NCBI RefSeq assembly: GCF_023499255.1
Contig: NZ_CP092183.1
Coordinates: forward strand, 3,282,501 to 3,346,500
DNA from: Couchioplanes caeruleus
GTDB taxonomy: Bacteria; Actinomycetota; Actinomycetes; Mycobacteriales; Micromonosporaceae
Direction: 5' to 3'
DNA: 64,000 nt
Positions within the stretch are counted from its first letter, which is position 1; every line of letters begins with the position of its first letter. A program made the position numbers and the translations under genes. Positions 55,529 to 64,000 of the stretch are shown piece after piece. The notes under the pieces were generated by a model. It saw only the letters and a program-made list of their open reading frames with translations, was not told the DNA's origin and ran no database searches.

Positions 55529-56533
55529 GTGCTCATGACCTCTGGAAATCCCGAACCGGTGCGCACAGCGCACGAGGGTGGCTGGTGGCGCCGAGCCGCG
55601 GACCGGCTCGTGACGGTCCGCTTCCTGGACGCGATGTTGCGGGGCGTATCCCAGGTCTTTCTGCAGAACAACCCGATGAGCGGGCTGATCGTCCTCACGG
55701 CTGTCTCCTGGGGAGCGGTCGCGGCCCGGACACCGCAGGCCGCCGCCGGCGCCGTCGTCGGACTGTTCGTCGGCACACTCACCGCAACGGTGCTCCGGTT
55801 CCCGTCCGCGGCGGTGCGGAACGGGCTGTTCGGCTTCAACCCGCTGCTGACCGGACTCGCCATCTCGATCTACCTGCCGCCCAGGATCCTGACGTGGGTC
55901 TACCTGGTACTCGGCGCGGTGGTCTGCACCCTGATCACCCGGGCGATCGCCGCGATCCTCGACATCGTCGAACTGCCGGTCCTGACGTTTCCCTTCGTCC
56001 TGACCACGTGGTTGCTGTTGCTCGCCGCCTATCAGTTCACCGGGCTGGGCAACCGCGGGCCGGGCGAGCCCGCCCTGCCGCACGGCCCCGGTGCCGCCGA
56101 CGTCCATCTGACCGGCGCCTTCCTCACGGCCGGCATTCTCAAGGACATCTCCGAGGTGTTCCTTCTCGGGAACTGGGTGACCGGCGCGCTCATCCTGCCG
56201 GCGCTTCTGATTACTTCACGCTGGGCAGCCGGCTTCGCCGTAGCGGGGGCTGTGGTCAGCACGTTTGTCGCGCTGGGACTGGGCGCTGACGCCACGGTGG
56301 TAGCCGGCGGACTGTACGGGTTCAGCGCGGTGCTCACCGCCGTGGCTCTGGGCGCCACCTTCTACCACCCGTCCCGCAGGCGCGTGCCGTACGTCCTGCT
56401 CGGCGTCGTCTTCACCGTTGTCGTCCAGGCGGCGCTCGGCACTGCATTGGGGCCTGTCGGCGTGCCCGCGCTGACCGCGCCGTTCGTTTTCGTGACCTGG
56501 CTCTTCGCCCTGTCTCAACGTGATCCTGCCTGA
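55529..56533 (+). CDS. Urea transporter (UT family)
   Basis: The 334-residue membrane protein has the two-fold repeated UT fold. The hallmark GVSQVFLQNNPMSGLIVL appears near the start. The signature LPxLTxPF appears twice in related form (LPVLTFPFVLTTW, VPALTAPFVFVTW), lining the urea channel. About ten membrane helices are visible. It is divergent from ureABCFGD, so it supplies the urease with substrate. Start GTG 55529; ATG 55535 is an alternative. Confidence 0.92.
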   Translation: MLMTSGNPEPVRTAHEGGWWRRAADRLVTVRFLDAMLRGVSQVFLQNNPMSGLIVLTAVSWGAVAARTPQAAAGAVVGLFVGTLTATVLRFPSAAVRNGLFGFNPLLTGLAISIYLPPRILTWVYLVLGAVVCTLITRAIAAILDIVELPVLTFPFVLTTWLLLLAAYQFTGLGNRGPGEPALPHGPGAADVHLTGAFLTAGILKDISEVFLLGNWVTGALILPALLITSRWAAGFAVAGAVVSTFVALGLGADATVVAGGLYGFSAVLTAVALGATFYHPSRRRVPYVLLGVVFTVVVQAALGTALGPVGVPALTAPFVFVTWLFALSQRDPA

Positions 56534-56581
56534 CGACCCGGTCCGAGCCGCCATTCGTCCGCTCGCAGCGCAGACAGGGTT

Positions 56582-56620
56582 GGATCCTCAACGAAATATC
56601 GCTCGAAGTGACGAGGATCC
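56582..56620. terminator. Inverted repeat after the urea transporter, possible terminator
   Basis: GGATCCTC and GAGGATCC are separated by 23 bases, followed by TTTAT and a second palindrome ATCCTAGGAT. It is about 50 bases after the transporter stop. The T tract is short, so the terminator role is tentative. Confidence 0.4.
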
Positions 56621-56872
56621 TTTATCCTAGGATGCTTTAGGCGATGTGAGCTGGGGCGCAAGGTCCGCCCGACCCCACAGGGCTGCAAGGTCGTCTCCGC
56701 GTACGCCTTGCCTCGAACCGGCCCGCCGCATGGCGCCGGCCGGGCCGGGTCCAGGCTCACCGGCACGGATGCCGCCCGGTCGGCGCACGCCGTGAAGTGC
56801 CCGGGTTCGGCGGCTCAACCTTTCGGGGGGCCGGCACCGTCGGTTGGGTGAATGGCTACCGGAAGGACGAGG

Positions 56873-57391
56873 ATGCGGGAAAACCCCCGGCCCGGCGACG
56901 AATCCTACGTCGATTACGTGACGGCGCGGCTGCCGGCGTTGCAGCGTGCGGCGTTTCTGCTGTGCGGCGGGGACGCCCACCGGGCGGACGACGTGGTGCA
57001 GGCCACGATCACCCGGCTGTACCAGCACTGGAAGCGCGTGTCGCGCAGCGACAACATCGACGCGTACGTGCACCGGATGCTCGTGCACGCAGTCATTGAC
57101 GAGCGGCGGCATTCATGGTCGCGGGTGCAGCTGGGCGGGCGGCCGATGGAGGCCGCCGGGGGTGACCCGCACTCCGGGGTGGACGAGCGGGGCAGCCTGG
57201 TGGCGGCGCTGCGCCGGCTGCCGCCGCGGCAGCGGGCCGTGCTGGTCATGCGGTTCCTGCTGGACCGGCCGATCGAGGAGGTGGCTGAGGCGCTGAAGTG
57301 CTCCGTGGGCACGGTGAAGAGCCAGAGCTCGCGCGGGCTGGACGCGCTGCGGTCGATGCTGGCGACGATTGAGGAGCACGGGAATGGATGA
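56873..57391 (+). CDS. ECF sigma factor (SigE-like family of actinomycetes)
   Basis: The 172-residue protein starts at ATG 56873, with a GAAGGACGAGG ribosome site just before it; ATG 56852 lacks one. Region 2 spans about 8-85 (RLPALQRAAFLLCGGDAHRADDVVQATITRLYQHW) and region 4 about 105-165 (LRRLPPRQRAVLVMRFLLD; VAEALKCSVGTVKSQSSRGL). It directs RNA polymerase to its own promoters. The stop overlaps the start of the next gene by eight bases, the usual coupling to an anti-sigma partner. Confidence 0.92.
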   Translation: MRENPRPGDESYVDYVTARLPALQRAAFLLCGGDAHRADDVVQATITRLYQHWKRVSRSDNIDAYVHRMLVHAVIDERRHSWSRVQLGGRPMEAAGGDPHSGVDERGSLVAALRRLPPRQRAVLVMRFLLDRPIEEVAEALKCSVGTVKSQSSRGLDALRSMLATIEEHGNG

Positions 57392-58547
57392 GCACGAGCT
57401 GAAAGGGCTGATGCTGACCGTCGAGGTGCCGCCGAGCGGCGCCGACGTGCAGCAGGCGATGCACACGGCGCGGCGGCGCAACCGCGGACGGGCCCTGCTC
57501 GCCGCGGGCGCCGGGGCGGCGGTGGTCGCCGCGGTCGGCGCGTTCGTGGCCACCGGGCCGATGCGGGCGGGTCTGCACGACACCGCCGCGAAGCCGGGCA
57601 CCGTCGTCACCCCGCATGCGAACGGCAGGTGCCTGCCGACGTTGCTGGAGACTCCCGGCGGTGCGACCGGAAGGGTCACGGCTCTCGACCCGGGCGGCAC
57701 CATGGCCGGCGGCCAGCTGAACGGCAACCCGCCGAAGGCGATCCTGTGGAAGGACGGCAAGGTCGTCGACCTGCCGGCGGCCGCGACCGGCACCATCGCG
57801 GACGTGGTCGGTGACACCGTCGTCGGATATTCGACGACTCAGGGGGGTGGCAGCACCGGCTGGGTGTGGCGCGACGGCAACGTGACCACGCTCGCGAAGG
57901 TCAAGGGCTACCCGTGGACCCACCCGCACGCGATCAACGTGAAGGGGGTCATCGCCGGGTGGGTGCAGGGCACGGCGCCGGATGACACGGTCGCCGTCAC
58001 GTGGTCGCCCGACGGCACGGTGCACCGGTTGCGGCGGCCGTCGACGTGGCGGCCGGACGATCACTCGTCGGCTGCGCGCGACATCGCCGACGACGGCAGG
58101 ATCGTCGGCGAGGCGGCCGGTTATCCCATGCTGTGGTGGCCTGACGGCACCCCGGAGGGGCTCGGAGCGGCGTGGGGGAACGAGGACACGCGTGGGATCG
58201 CGTGGGCGATCGCCGGCCGGTACGTCTACGGCGTCGCCGATGGCGTCGAGACCCGCTGGGTGTTGAATGAGCACTCGTTGTTCAGCACGGCCACTCTGCC
58301 CGATGCTGGTGACCTCGGAGCGCGGGCCGGCACCGCCGACGGTACCGCCCTGCTGGCCGGGGACGGGCTGCAGAAGCCGGCCGGCCGGATCGCCCTCGAC
58401 GACAAGGGTCCGGTTCCCATCGACGAGTTGTGGGGCCCCGACGGCGAGATGGCGATGGCCATAGCGATCAGCGCGGACGGCAACACGATCGGTGGCACCG
58501 TTCTGGGCGGCGACCGCGGCCGTCCGGCGATCTGGCGCTGCCACTGA
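57384..58547 (+). CDS. Membrane-anchored partner of the ECF sigma factor with extracytoplasmic propeller-like domain
   Basis: The 387-residue protein starts at MDEHELKGLML, inside the sigma gene's end. A short cytoplasmic N-terminus with basic segment ARRRNRGRALL is followed by one membrane helix (LLAAGAGAAVVAAVGAFVA). The outer domain has repeats of HAF/propeller style (GGQLNGNPPKAILWKDGKVV; GWVWRDGNV; ADDGRIVGEAAGYP; ADGNTIGGTVLGG). It probably holds or senses for the sigma factor, though no classic zinc anti-sigma motif is visible. Confidence 0.75.
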   Translation: MDEHELKGLMLTVEVPPSGADVQQAMHTARRRNRGRALLAAGAGAAVVAAVGAFVATGPMRAGLHDTAAKPGTVVTPHANGRCLPTLLETPGGATGRVTALDPGGTMAGGQLNGNPPKAILWKDGKVVDLPAAATGTIADVVGDTVVGYSTTQGGGSTGWVWRDGNVTTLAKVKGYPWTHPHAINVKGVIAGWVQGTAPDDTVAVTWSPDGTVHRLRRPSTWRPDDHSSAARDIADDGRIVGEAAGYPMLWWPDGTPEGLGAAWGNEDTRGIAWAIAGRYVYGVADGVETRWVLNEHSLFSTATLPDAGDLGARAGTADGTALLAGDGLQKPAGRIALDDKGPVPIDELWGPDGEMAMAIAISADGNTIGGTVLGGDRGRPAIWRCH

Positions 58548-58589
58548 GGCGGGCGACGGGAAGTGGTGCGGTACCGGGTGAGCTCACCC

Positions 58590-59804
58590 TCAGTGGTGCC
58601 GGGACCGGCGGATGGCGATGGCGGCGGTGATGATCAGGAGTGCCCCGACGATGCCGGCCGCGACGCCGGCCGTGAACAGGCCCCGGCCGGCCGGGGCGGA
58701 GGACCGTGCTCGCATGTCGGGAGGCGGCGCGTGGCTGGCTGCGACGCTGGCTGCGGGCCTCGTGGGTCGATATTGCAGAATCCGGCTGGGCCCTGCCTGG
58801 TCGGATCCGGTCAGGTAGGAGCTGCCGTCGATGGTGTAGGCGATGGCTTCGCCTTGCGGCTCATTCGGCAGGGGAGTGATCCGGTATGCGTCGGAGGTGA
58901 CGGCGCCGGCCACGTCGCCGGCAGAGACGTCGAATTCGTAGGCGTCGGACATGGTGCGGATCACGGCCTTGGTGCCGTCGGGTGATACCGCACCGCCGGT
59001 GATGAGGGCGGCGCCGAAGAATCCGTAGGGGTTGGGCGTTCCGGTGGCGGTGGGGGAGAAGGCACCGACCCGTTTGAGTTTCACCGCTGTGCGGTTGCGG
59101 GACCGCAGAGCACCGTCGGGTACGTAGACCTGGCCTGCGGGTTCCTTGGTGACGATGACGGGGGTTCCGTCGCCGGAGATCAGCAGCGTCTCGGCGTCGC
59201 GCGGTTGTCCATCGGGGTAGGCGAGCCGGTGGATGACCGGGCTCGTCGTTCCGGGTGCCAGGCTCCACAGCGCGATGGTGGCGCGGCGATTGCCGGAACC
59301 GCCGCTGAGCGGGCTGTTGTCGCCGATGTCGGCGATCCAGAGTGTGCCGTCCGGCGCGACGGCGAGGTCCTCGGGGTCGCGGGCGCTGGACGGGTAGGTG
59401 ACCGTGCGGACGACTGTGCAGCGCCTGTCCAGGAAGAAGATCTTCTCTGCCGAGGGGTCGGGGTTGCTGTCGTTGACCACCACGAACCCGGTGGTGGTCG
59501 CGGCCAGCCCGGACACCTCGGTCACGCGAGGGTCGGTGATCGTGCACACCGGCGTACCGGAGGCCGCCGCGGCGGGTGCGCTCGACGTCACCGGCTGGGG
59601 CGTGGTGTGAGCAAACGGCGCGGCGCCCATCAGGAATCCGATGATGGAGATCGCCGTAGCCGCCCGCTGCACGATCTGCAGTGTGCCAGTGCGGCAGCAC
59701 CGGGTCGGCGGCGCCTCCGTCACCGCCGACGGTGCCGCAGGCTGACCCCTCGGCGCGGTGACGGCGGCGACCGGATCGGCCGTCGTTCTCACGGCTGGGG
59801 TCAT
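58590..59804 (-). CDS. Exported propeller-like protein with C-terminal membrane anchor
   Basis: The 404-residue protein has an N-terminal hydrophobic segment (ATAISIIGFLMGAAPFA) after a basic stretch. Beta-propeller-like repeats follow (EVSGLAATTTGFVVVND; DPEDLAVAPDGTLWIADIGD; EPQGEAIAYTIDGSSYLTG). Then come a Pro/Ala linker and a terminal helix GLFTAGVAAGIVGALLIITA with a basic tail. Probably a surface protein. It is convergent with the sigma partner, which is also propeller-like. A GTG start near 59672 is possible. Confidence 0.7.
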   Translation of the reverse strand: MTPAVRTTADPVAAVTAPRGQPAAPSAVTEAPPTRCCRTGTLQIVQRAATAISIIGFLMGAAPFAHTTPQPVTSSAPAAAASGTPVCTITDPRVTEVSGLAATTTGFVVVNDSNPDPSAEKIFFLDRRCTVVRTVTYPSSARDPEDLAVAPDGTLWIADIGDNSPLSGGSGNRRATIALWSLAPGTTSPVIHRLAYPDGQPRDAETLLISGDGTPVIVTKEPAGQVYVPDGALRSRNRTAVKLKRVGAFSPTATGTPNPYGFFGAALITGGAVSPDGTKAVIRTMSDAYEFDVSAGDVAGAVTSDAYRITPLPNEPQGEAIAYTIDGSSYLTGSDQAGPSRILQYRPTRPAASVAASHAPPPDMRARSSAPAGRGLFTAGVAAGIVGALLIITAAIAIRRSRHH

Positions 59805-59995
59805 CCGTTGGCGACCCAGCCGCCATCGAGCAAGACTTGGAGCTGGTGGAACTGGCAGCCGGTGAACGCACCCTCCCTTCGGCTGCTCGTCAACGTGGAC
59901 CAGTGGACCTCGGCCGCCCCAGGGTTCATCTGTCTTTCATCGTGGCGTTCCTACGGTGATGCCACGACCCGATCAGCGCTCATCGTGCGCTCGGG

Positions 59996-60193
59996 GTGAG
60001 GGTGGGGGTGCGCATGGACGCGTCGTGGTTTCCAGCGGTCAACCGGTTCGCCCGATCGACGCCGTGGCTGCATACCCTGCTCGCCGCGTACGCGAGGTAT
60101 GGGTTGCTGGCCTGGGCCGGGCGTACCCCGCTGCGCCCGCTGGTCCGGCGCCAGGACTCTCCCGCGCCGGTCGTGGCGGCCCCCTGGTCATGA
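59996..60193 (+). pseudogene. PAP2-type N-terminal remnant
   Basis: The 65-codon frame includes SWFPAVNRFARSTPWLHTLL and AYARYGLLA, as at the N-terminus of PAP2 phosphatases. It breaks off after the first membrane segment without any phosphatase motif. Its TGA overlaps the DedA start (ATGA), so it may still be translated as a leader for DedA. Confidence 0.5.
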
Positions 60194-60831
60194 TCATCCT
60201 CGGTCTGTCGCTGTCCGCGCTCGCGACCCGCTACGGCTACCTCGGGGTGGCGTTCACCGTGTTCGTGGAAGGCTTCGGGGTTCCCGCCCCCGGCGAGACC
60301 GCGATCATCGCGGGAGCCGGGGCGGCCGGGCACGGCCGGCTCAACATTTTCCTGGTCGCCGTCGTCGCGTTCGCGGCGGCCGTGTGCGGCGACAGCCTCG
60401 GCTACCTGATCGGCCGGGCCGGCGGCAGGCCGCTGGTTCTGCGCTACGGCCGGCTGGTGCGGCTGACGCCCGAGCGATTCGCCCGGGTGGAGGCGTTCAT
60501 GAGCCGGCACGGCCCCAAGGTTGTCGCGGCCGCCCGCTTCGTGGAAGGGCTGCGCCAGCTCAACGGCGTCGTCGCAGGTGCCAGTGGCATGCCCTGGTTC
60601 CGGTTCGTGATGTACAACGTCATCGGTGCGGCCCTGTGGGTCGGTGTCTGGTGCACCGTGGGCTATGTCGCCGGCGACCACTGGAAGGCCATCACCGTCG
60701 CCGTGCACCGTTACGAGCCGTACGTGCTCGCGGGCATCGTGCTCGTCGGATTTGCGGTGCTGTGGTGGCGGCTGTGCCACCACGGCCGCCGCCGAAACGA
60801 CAGTCTGCGCCAAGGCGATCCCCGGCGCTGA
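60190..60831 (+). CDS. DedA-family membrane protein
   Basis: The 213-residue protein starts at ATG 60190 (MIILGLSLSALATRYGYLG). DedA/SNARE-associated landmarks are FVEGFGVPAPGETAIIAGAG, CGDSLGYLIGRAGGRPL, RHGPKVVAAARFVEGLRQLNG with its membrane-embedded Arg, and GAALWVGVWCTVGYVAG. DedA proteins act as lipid scramblases/flippases. The C-terminus is His/Arg-rich. A PAP2 remnant, a family often linked with DedA, lies directly upstream. Confidence 0.9.
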   Translation: MIILGLSLSALATRYGYLGVAFTVFVEGFGVPAPGETAIIAGAGAAGHGRLNIFLVAVVAFAAAVCGDSLGYLIGRAGGRPLVLRYGRLVRLTPERFARVEAFMSRHGPKVVAAARFVEGLRQLNGVVAGASGMPWFRFVMYNVIGAALWVGVWCTVGYVAGDHWKAITVAVHRYEPYVLAGIVLVGFAVLWWRLCHHGRRRNDSLRQGDPRR

Positions 60832-60886
60832 CAGCTTCATGTGGCTTCCATTCTCGATCGTCACCGCGGCTGGATGGTCGCCCCGG

Positions 60887-61663
60887 TCAGCCGTGGAACG
60901 GGGCGAGCCGGATCGCCAGTTCGAAGGCTCCGTACCGGCGCAGGAAGGCTGCGCGGCCGGCGGGGACGTGGGCCGCTTCGGTACGGAAGGCGGCGATGAA
61001 CTCGCGTTTGAACCCGAGGCGGGGGTACGCCGAGGTGACGGCGCTGAGGGTGCGCGGCGGCACGGTCCAGGAACGCAGCCCGGCGACGTCGAGGGCCGCG
61101 CCGGCCGAGAGCAGGTGGGCGACCGGCCCGTAGGCGGGTGTGACGCCGGGCGAGTGGTGCAGCGTGATGGCGCTCAGCAGGGTGTCCGTGGCCGGCGCGG
61201 AAAGCCCGGCCTGCTCGGCGAGGTCGCGGGCGGCCCGCGCACCGACCAGGGTGAAGTCGACGCGCGGCGTGGGCGACGTCAGGCCGAGGTCGTGCAGCAT
61301 GGCCGCGGCGAACAGCAGGTCACGGTCGACGTCGAGGCGGGAGAGCCGGCCGAGCACCGTGCCGAACGCGAACGTACGGTAGGAATGGTTGAGCAGAGCC
61401 GGGGTCAGCCGGTGCCGGGCGAGGCTCTCGGCGGCCCGCGCCAGTCGCGAGTCGGGAGCCGGTCCGAGATTAAGGCCGGTCGTCTTGTATCGGCCGGGAC
61501 CTCTTCGCGCAAGCCCGCTGATCCGGCCGGCTGCGTTGGCCAGGTGGGCGGCCGCCAGGGGCCGGAGCAGCTGTCGTCGCTCGCGCGGTGAGAGGGCGCC
61601 GCCGGTGCGCTCCAGCCAGGTGTGGGTGCCGATCTGTGCCGGGTGCGCCGAGGTGTCGGGCAT
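60887..61663 (-). CDS. HD-domain hydrolase (cyanamide hydratase-like)
   Basis: The 258-residue protein has HD-domain metal ligands: the first His in LLNHSYRTFAFGTVLG, HD in AAMLHDLGLT and later ITLHHSPGVTP. The NHSxRTxxFG form recalls cyanamide hydratase and related HD enzymes. Substrate unknown. It is divergent from the regulator to the right and convergent with DedA to the left. Confidence 0.85.
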   Translation of the reverse strand: MPDTSAHPAQIGTHTWLERTGGALSPRERRQLLRPLAAAHLANAAGRISGLARRGPGRYKTTGLNLGPAPDSRLARAAESLARHRLTPALLNHSYRTFAFGTVLGRLSRLDVDRDLLFAAAMLHDLGLTSPTPRVDFTLVGARAARDLAEQAGLSAPATDTLLSAITLHHSPGVTPAYGPVAHLLSAGAALDVAGLRSWTVPPRTLSAVTSAYPRLGFKREFIAAFRTEAAHVPAGRAAFLRRYGAFELAIRLAPFHG

Positions 61664-61835
61664 CTACGGTCCTCCGGGAGGCTGCGGCGCGAGCCGCGTG
61701 GATGACGCACGATCCGGGCGCCGGCTCCACGGTGCAGCCGGCGACGGGACACTCGCCCCGGCACATCCGCCAGGATTCACGCGCGCGCAGTGTGTGTGAT
61801 CGCGCCGCTGGTCACCTCCGGCGTATGGTCGGCGC

Positions 61836-64000
61836 GTGCTGCACGGACGGGACGCCGAGCAGGCGCGGCTCGCCGGTGTCCTGCGGGACGCGCGGGCCGG
61901 CCGTGCCGGGATGGTGCTGGTCCACGGCGAACCCGGAGTCGGCAAGACCACGCTGATCGACTGGCTCGCCGCGGACACCGCCGACGGGGTGTGCGTCCTG
62001 AGGACTCAGGGCGTCGAGTCCGAGGCGCCGTTGGCGTTCGCAGCGCTGCACCGGCTGCTGCGTCCGGTCCTCGGGCTGCTCGACCGGCTCCCGCCGCCGC
62101 AGGCCCGCGCCATGAGGACGGCGTTCGGTCTGGAGTTCGGCACGGATGACGGCGGAATCCCGCAGCCGTTCCTCGTCGCGCTGGCGACGCTGTCGATGCT
62201 CGCCGAGGCGGCCGAGAACGCCACCGTGCTGTGCCTGGTGGACGACGCGCAGTGGCTCGACCAGGCGACGTCCGAGGCGCTGCTGACAGCCGGGCGCCGG
62301 CTCGGCGCGGACCGGGTCGCCGTGGTGTTCGCCGCTCGGGACGGCGAGGGCCGGTCGTTCGCGCCGGACGGCGTCCCGAGCCTGGCACTGGCGCCCCTGG
62401 CCGATGCGGCGGCCCGTGCCGTCCTGACCGACGCGGCCGGTGAGGTGGCCGCCGACGTCGCCGACGTGCTCATGGCGCAGACCGGCGGGAACCCGCTGGC
62501 GCTCGTCGAGCTGCCCACCACGCTCACGCCGGAACAGCTCCGCGGTGTCACCCCTCTTCCGCAGCGGCCACAGCTGACCCCGGGGATGGAACGGGTGTTC
62601 CTGGACCGGTGCCGTCGTCTGCCGGCCGCGGTGCAGACCCTCCTGCTCGTCGCCGCCGCCGACGACTCCGGGCAGGTCGCCACAGTCCGCCGAGCCGCCG
62701 CGCTACTCGGGGTCCCCGCGGAGGCGCTCGAGGCCGCCGAGCGCTCAGGGATGGTGGTGGTGGACGCCGACCGCCTCCGCGTCCGGCATCCGCTGGTCCG
62801 GTCGGCGGTCTACCAGGCGGCGACAAGCGGTGAGCGCCGACAGGTCCACCGGGCTCTCGCCGACGTAGCGGACCCGGCCGACGCCGACCGGCAGGCGTGG
62901 CACCGCGCCGCCTCGGTGGACATGCCGGACCCCGGCGTCGTCGCCGCGCTGGATGACGCCGCCGCCCGCGCGGAGCGACGAGCCGGGTACGCCGCCGCGG
63001 CAGCGGCGTACGCACGTGCCGCCGAGCTCGTCGACGGCGACCGTCCACGCGCCGTCCGCCTCTTCGCCGCCGCGCGAAACGCCTGGGCCGCGGGGGAGAC
63101 AAGGTCCGCCCGGGTGCTCGTCACGTCCGCGCAAGAGCACGCTGGGAGCATGTCCGACGTGCTGCTGGGCGCAGACATCGACCGCCTGCGCGGCCGCATC
63201 GAGGTCAACGTCGGGTCGGCCATCGACGCCCACCGCATCTTCTCCGTCTCTGCCCGCGACGTCGCGGGCCTCGACCCCGCGCGCGCCCTCGAGCTGGCTG
63301 TCGCAGCAGCCCTCCTGCGCAGCCACGGTGCCGACAGCGGCACCGTGTTCGACGTCCGGGAGCTCGCCGTCGCCGCCACCGCTGGTGACACCGTGCACCG
63401 CCGTTGCCTGGGCCATCTCCTGCTCAGCCTCACCCAGGCCGCGGTCGCGGACTGGTCGGCAGCGTCGGCGTCCCTGCATGCGGCCCTGCGTGAGGGGACC
63501 GGCATCGACGCCCCGGACGTTCTGGCCCATCTGGGCAACCTGGCCCTGCACCTGGGCGACGACGAGGCGCACCGGCGCTGCTTCACCCGCATGCTCACCG
63601 GCGCCCGGGACGCCGGCGACGTCATGGGCGTGCTGTACGCGCTGCCGCGGCTGGGCTTCACCCGGTTCACCACCGGCCGCTGGACCGACCTGCGGCGAGA
63701 CGCCGAAGAGGGGATGTCCCTGAGCGCCAGCGCCGGGAAGCGTCCGCTCGCAGCCGTCCCGCTCGGCCAGCTCGGGCTGCTCGCCGCGGTGCAGGGGCGA
63801 CCCGCCGCCGAACTCGACGCCCTCCTGGCCGACCTCGAAGCGGCCGCCGCGCAGCCGCTGGGCGTGCTCGCCGACCCGGTCCACGATCTGGGGCGCTGGG
63901 CACGCGGCGTCCGGGCGGCGCACGACGGCGCGCCCGGCACGGCGCTGCACCACTTCGCCGCGATGCGCGTGGCCACCCTGCACCGGCTCGCGGCGCTCGA
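61836..64000 (+). CDS. LuxR-type ATPase regulator (LAL-like), partial at the right edge
   Basis: An open frame of at least 721 codons runs from GTG 61836 past the end of the window. The N-terminal STAND/AAA module has Walker A GEPGVGKTTLID and Walker B VLCLVDDAQWLD. Then come RVRHPLVRSAVYQAA, as in LAL regulators, and TPR-like helices. A C-terminal LuxR helix-turn-helix is expected beyond 64000 but not seen. Such proteins are large transcription activators often beside metabolic clusters. It is divergent from the HD hydrolase gene. Confidence 0.88.
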   Translation, partial: MLHGRDAEQARLAGVLRDARAGRAGMVLVHGEPGVGKTTLIDWLAADTADGVCVLRTQGVESEAPLAFAALHRLLRPVLGLLDRLPPPQARAMRTAFGLEFGTDDGGIPQPFLVALATLSMLAEAAENATVLCLVDDAQWLDQATSEALLTAGRRLGADRVAVVFAARDGEGRSFAPDGVPSLALAPLADAAARAVLTDAAGEVAADVADVLMAQTGGNPLALVELPTTLTPEQLRGVTPLPQRPQLTPGMERVFLDRCRRLPAAVQTLLLVAAADDSGQVATVRRAAALLGVPAEALEAAERSGMVVVDADRLRVRHPLVRSAVYQAATSGERRQVHRALADVADPADADRQAWHRAASVDMPDPGVVAALDDAAARAERRAGYAAAAAAYARAAELVDGDRPRAVRLFAAARNAWAAGETRSARVLVTSAQEHAGSMSDVLLGADIDRLRGRIEVNVGSAIDAHRIFSVSARDVAGLDPARALELAVAAALLRSHGADSGTVFDVRELAVAATAGDTVHRRCLGHLLLSLTQAAVADWSAASASLHAALREGTGIDAPDVLAHLGNLALHLGDDEAHRRCFTRMLTGARDAGDVMGVLYALPRLGFTRFTTGRWTDLRRDAEEGMSLSASAGKRPLAAVPLGQLGLLAAVQGRPAAELDALLADLEAAAAQPLGVLADPVHDLGRWARGVRAAHDGAPGTALHHFAAMRVATLHRLAAL

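Overview
The window is high-GC DNA of an actinomycete. SMC-type defence genes, LamG/RHS secreted toxins, an ureABCFGD operon, an ECF sigma/membrane partner pair and abundant GTG starts all fit; a Micromonosporaceae-like or related host is my inference from protein style only. It divides into a mobile, layered left part (about 1-45400) and a more ordinary chromosomal right part (about 45400-64000).

Left part: a stack of islands at a tRNA-Pro(GGG) gene. Three 43-base fragments of the 3' half of this tRNA lie in the same orientation at 6946, 26619 and 45358, none with a 5' half. They are best read as successive attachment sites, with the intact tRNA to the left of the window. The segment ending at 6988 carries the end of a Wadjet (JetABCD) anti-plasmid operon (jetC, jetD and a likely jetB tail) followed by a PD-(D/E)XK-like/RAMA-like gene. 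The island 6946-26661 carries a near-identical ~760-bp left-end repeat, a run of small immunity-type and Nudix genes, a large secreted pair (LamG protein plus RHS/YD-repeat protein with a nuclease-like tip), two candidate immunity genes, and a tyrosine integrase next to the right att. The segment 26619-45400 begins with the same left-end repeat and ends with the same right-end sequence, but it is composite and damaged. It has a truncated IS630 transposase fused to a third partial copy of the repeat at 30956, two abutting IS5-type elements that remove the 5' end of a NucA/NucB-type secreted toxin gene, and a truncated toxin scaffold fused at about 44945 to the right-end remnant, with no integrase left.

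Between these lie many orphan genes typical of immunity or toxin-antagonist loci (SUKH-like, DUF2750, DUF1883, cREC receiver, PH-like membrane protein). A Nin/ComJ-like gene faces the NucA/NucB toxin.

Right part: a secreted protein with an almost perfect internal duplication, a broken HAD hydrolase, a class II amidotransferase with an APC permease, the ureABCFGD operon (no ureE, His-rich UreG, UreC with Thr in place of the usual flap Cys) and a divergent urea transporter. These are followed by an ECF sigma factor overlapping its membrane partner, a secreted propeller-like protein, DedA behind a PAP2 remnant, an HD hydrolase, and the start of a large LuxR-type ATPase regulator running off the right edge. 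The amidotransferase, permease, urease and transporter together point to nitrogen scavenging.
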